This document shows, one piece after another, positions 60,694 through 64,000 of a stretch of DNA of 64,000 nucleotides. Numbering within the stretch: position 1 is the stretch's first letter; every line of letters begins with the position of its first letter. The notes beneath the pieces are model-generated. The model was not told the origin of the DNA, ran no database searches, and was given only the letters and a program-made list of their open reading frames with translations. The DNA lies in contig NC_134830.1 of NCBI RefSeq assembly GCF_004210375.1, forward strand, positions 11,656,001 through 11,720,000, given 5' to 3'. This DNA comes from Tachypleus tridentatus (lineage: Eukaryota > Arthropoda > Merostomata > Xiphosura > Limulidae). A program made the position numbers and the translations under genes.

Positions 60694-61870
60694 CAATACC
60701 AAAAATAAACATTATTTGTCATAAATCATAATTTTAATTAAGAAAAAAAAACACGATCAACACTAATATAAATGTTGGAGGTATTCCACACACTACAAAT
60801 ATTTAAAATTCAGTGAACAGCTAAAATAGGATAGAAAAAATACTTAATTTAAAAATAACATTTCGCCAGTGTTAACGTGGCGCCATCTGGTATTCATCAC
60901 AACTGAACAGGAAAGTCATATACCCCGAACGGGTGAAGTTACAAACATAACTCTGAGAGTAGCATAAATGTAAACCTGCTCCACGTGCTTTATTTATTAA
61001 AGCTTTTTATCCTTTTATTGAAACGGCTTCTTTTATTTAACGTTTTTTAATATTAGATTCTCGACAAATGATTTTAACAGTTTTATTCCCACAACAGTGT
61101 TTTGTATTTTGTCTGTACAGTGTTCTTATAACTAAAGGCTATGTATACAGTTTCCGTCATATATAACACTTCCAGAAGTTAGAAGGCCTCTCTGATTATT
61201 GGGTTTTCTTGCAGAGTTATATATACCTACGTTTTATGACCATATATATATAGCCTTAATGCTGGCTTTCTATTTTATTTCCCTCTAGTAACTCTCAATA
61301 GCACAGAAAACCCATTGTATAGTTCTGTTCGTAATTAACAACAATCTACTTTATTTTACATTTCACTCAATTCCAGAAACCAAACTAGATTAATTTTATT
61401 GTTAACAAAGTTCAAGAAAGTTCCTCAGGAAACGCAGTCATGAATTGTACTTTCAGAGCATTATCGTTCTAACATTATCTTTTTAAATTTATAATGTTTC
61501 TATTGTCATTCAGGCTGGAACACTGCTGTCTCTCATACTGTGATACACGAGAACTCGTTAATTCAGGAATAAATGAAGTTTTTTGGCTCTAAAAGAATCA
61601 CATGTGTAAACACCTATTTGTGGTATTCCAGTAGAATAATCCAATACCTAATATTTGTTTTCTAGTAAGCTAATTATCCAGAGTGATCGTATTTGCCTTT
61701 CAAAACACTTACATATTTTTCTGTTTAGAAAAATAAAACCGAGACTCATACTTTTTAATTATATGTTATAAACACCATATATGTTAAAAATTTATTTCGG
61801 TTAATATATCTAGCAGATAAGACATGTTTTGTGCTATTAAATGTCTTACAGTAATTAACTCCTTCTTTAG

Positions 61871-62158
61871 GTACAAACTGCTCTGCGAAACGCTTACCAG
61901 CGCGCCATCTTACGGCGAAATCCCAATCATCGATTAAAGTATGGTCATGGCTTTTCACGCACATCTGCTACCTGTCTGACAGGCTATGATACTACGCTCA
62001 TTGATGCCACTCGTTCTAAAGTGTCGCCCTTTCTCAATACTGTGGTACATCTGCGCGAGATAATCGAACCTGAAGAATATTTTGGAAGAAATAGGTCAGA
62101 ATTCTCAAGATTAAGTTCCGTCAATGGAAGAGTATTACATTTTAAGGAAAGAAATTGA
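61871..62158 (+). pseudogene. Class B GPCR terminal exon (C-tail), unit 3
   Basis: Open 95-codon terminal exon with acceptor 'tctttag' and TGA stop. It begins VQTALRNAYQRAILRRNPNH and ends NGRVLHFKERN. This is the longest and best-preserved tail in the window, but its unit lacks the TM5 and TM6 exons and has the altered TM7 exon, so it is called part of a broken gene copy. Confidence 0.88.
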
Positions 62159-62584
62159 ACGTGCCCTCTGTAGCTGCGTTATCTGTTTCTAGTAGTATGA
62201 ACTACAAATTGAGAATTATCTTTTAAAAAACGTATAGATAGGTATGTGATATATTGTCTAATCGTATAAGAAATCGAGATACGATTTACGACAGGTTGTA
62301 AAACAAGGTACTGCTGTTAGTCTTGTAATATATCTTTCCGCACATGAACATCTTGAGTAGCACTTCAACAGTTAAACAGAAGACTGTAGATATGGAACAT
62401 TTGTGAAGAAATGAACAAATAGACTGTATATCAACTAGTGTAAGTTTATATTATGTTCTTTGTTATGAACAATGTTATCATCGTCGTTTATATTATTTTA
62501 AATCATATGTTAGATTCTATAAAGCTTATTCGATGTTTCTAGATGTGAATTTCCGTGTACCGTTTTATATTCATGTACATTTGT

Positions 62585-63010
62585 AGTTGGATTGTTCTTC
62601 TAATGTGTCAGCTGATATTTATACAGATGATGGTAGTTTCCAGTGCATCAGCTGATTTTTATACAGCTGGATATAGGTTCCAATATATATATTCTGGTAT
62701 CCATACGACTAGTTTCAGTTTTCAATGTGTCAGCTGATATTCATACAACTGACGGTAGGTTCCAGTATATAAGCTAATACCCACACAGTTATTTATAAGT
62801 TCCAGTGTATTAACTGATACCCATATAGGTTCCAGTATATCAGCTGGTATTCATCACGTTGATGGTAAATCCCAGTGCGTCACAAGACTTTCATACAGTT
62901 AACTACAGGGTTGGGTGTGCCAACTGATATCCATATAGTTGGTTGTAGGTTCGAATATTCCATTTTAAAGCCATGTTACTGGATGTAGGTTTAAGTGTGC
63001 CAGCTGATGT
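62585..63010. repeat. Degenerate ~45-base minisatellite, unit 3
   Basis: Counterpart of 17625-18070. Confidence 0.85.
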
Positions 63011-64000
63011 TCATGTAGCAAGATAAATATCAGTGTTTATATATTTCTGAATGCTGGTTACTATTTCGATTTTGTGATTTTATCTGTCTGAGAACTACTT
63101 CCCACTTCTGGTGCTAGCAAAACCAAAGGTGGCAGGTGAACTCGGGGTGTCTCGGGGAATATTCTCATGGTATATAGCACAGCTCTTCCACTCTTATTTA
63201 TTTCGAGCGTCAAATAAATTCAAAACGCACCTGGAAAATCCCTCAGGTATGGTGAGAGTCTATAAATAGTATTAAAAATTTATTCAGGTCGCTTGACTAT
63301 TCTCAGGTATCATATCGGCATTTTAACAGATTTTCTTTCCAATAGAAGCCCACTTGAGGTAGCTATACATATAATTATAGATAATGGACGAATGTGATCT
63401 GTACCCTGGGATTTCTGTGAAACATGAAGAGGCATTTAAACAATGTAGCTGTACACCACTTCATGCATGTGGAAGCTGTTAGATGAAGTTGGATCTGAGT
63501 TCCTATTAGTCATATATAATAGCATAGCATGTCTTCTAGGTTGTACTATTCGTGAAGTTAGGAAAACACGTAGGTTCAAAAGTGTTGGAAAAAAGTATTG
63601 TTTGACTCCTTTAATAAATATTCTGTAATATAATAGAGTTTAATAAGTGTAGTTAACTAGTAGCATTGAGATGTCACAAAACCATCAAGTGGACAGTTAC
63701 GTTTGAAAGTTCTACTTGTTTTATAAGAAATAAGTTATGTTTTCATTTCAGTTATGGGGTTGTTCTAAACTTGAGGTTCACAACTTCCGTAGTAACTAAA
63801 GTTGTCGGCTGTTAAATTAAATGATGAACAATTAGTTTATTTTCTAATGGTTGTAAATAATTTTCGACCTTTAAATATATATGTATAATTAAAAGTTGTG
63901 TAAAGTTTTAAAATGTATAAAATATGTTTTTTAAACTGCGTAAATTTTTTTTCCAAAACTAAAGATATAATGTTACCAACAACAGTAAGTTAAGACCGGT

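Larger units (their letters stand above)
46940..64000. repeat. Large tandem unit 3 (truncated by window end)
   Basis: Third copy, aligned to unit 1 positions 1 to about 19044. It is nearly identical to unit 1 outside homopolymers for most of its length. It has a clean deletion at 58109 equivalent to unit 1 10701-13199, and it keeps the two-SINE cluster (57062-57740) that unit 1 has collapsed. It contains the only copy of the tRNA-Ala gene with a fully paired acceptor stem. Confidence 0.95.

Noticed and set aside
1..64000. CRISPR array, operons or bacterial genes
   Set aside because: There are no regularly spaced identical repeats or dense long ORFs. SINEs, spliced exons and AT-rich intergenic DNA indicate an animal genome.

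Overview
The window is AT-rich, intron-rich animal DNA. It carries four tRNA-derived short interspersed repeat (SINE) types, Tc1-like and hAT-like transposon remnants, a LINE fragment, a tRNA-Ala gene and a few short exons of one animal receptor gene. From recollection, the commonest SINE resembles a repeat abundant in horseshoe crab genomes, so a chelicerate, probably a xiphosuran, is the best guess. This is inference; no database was searched.

The window is one head-to-tail array of a large unit. Unit 1 is 1-21538. Unit 2 starts at 21539 and is interrupted by exactly 500 N (34729-35228). Unit 3 runs from 46940 to the window end. Position 1 aligns with 21539 and 46940, and 64000 aligns with about 19044. 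Unit boundaries are set only by where the window starts. In order, a unit holds: 86-base degenerate repeats; a dead Tc1-like element; a 148-base tandem duplication; a dead hAT transposase C-terminus; a Tc1-like N-terminal fragment (minus); tRNA-Ala(AGC) or its remnant (minus); an inverted SINE pair; a LINE fragment (minus); a SINE cluster; four GPCR exons with SINEs in the introns; a minisatellite; more SINEs; and AT-rich DNA.

The only host protein-coding gene recognised is a class B1 (secretin-family) GPCR on the plus strand. It is represented by its last four exons: TM5/ICL3 (86 nt), TM6/ECL3/TM7 start (136 nt), TM7 (42 nt) and C-terminal tail with stop. Splice phases and junction residues match the family. 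No extracellular-domain or TM1-TM4 exon was found, so each unit looks like a 3'-partial gene cassette. The cassettes differ in integrity. Unit 1 has lost the TM6 proline, the last acceptor AG and one base in the tail. Unit 3 has lost about 2.5 kb containing the TM5 and TM6 exons and has Gly to Ser in TM7. The set right of the gap (36076-42418) keeps the key residues and splice sites. A diverged second pair of TM5 and TM6 exons lies left of the gap, so the gap probably hides further sequence, perhaps a whole unit.

Everything else seen is repeats or non-coding DNA. Many differences between units 1 and 3 are homopolymer-length changes, so single-base frameshifts could be uncorrected long-read errors.
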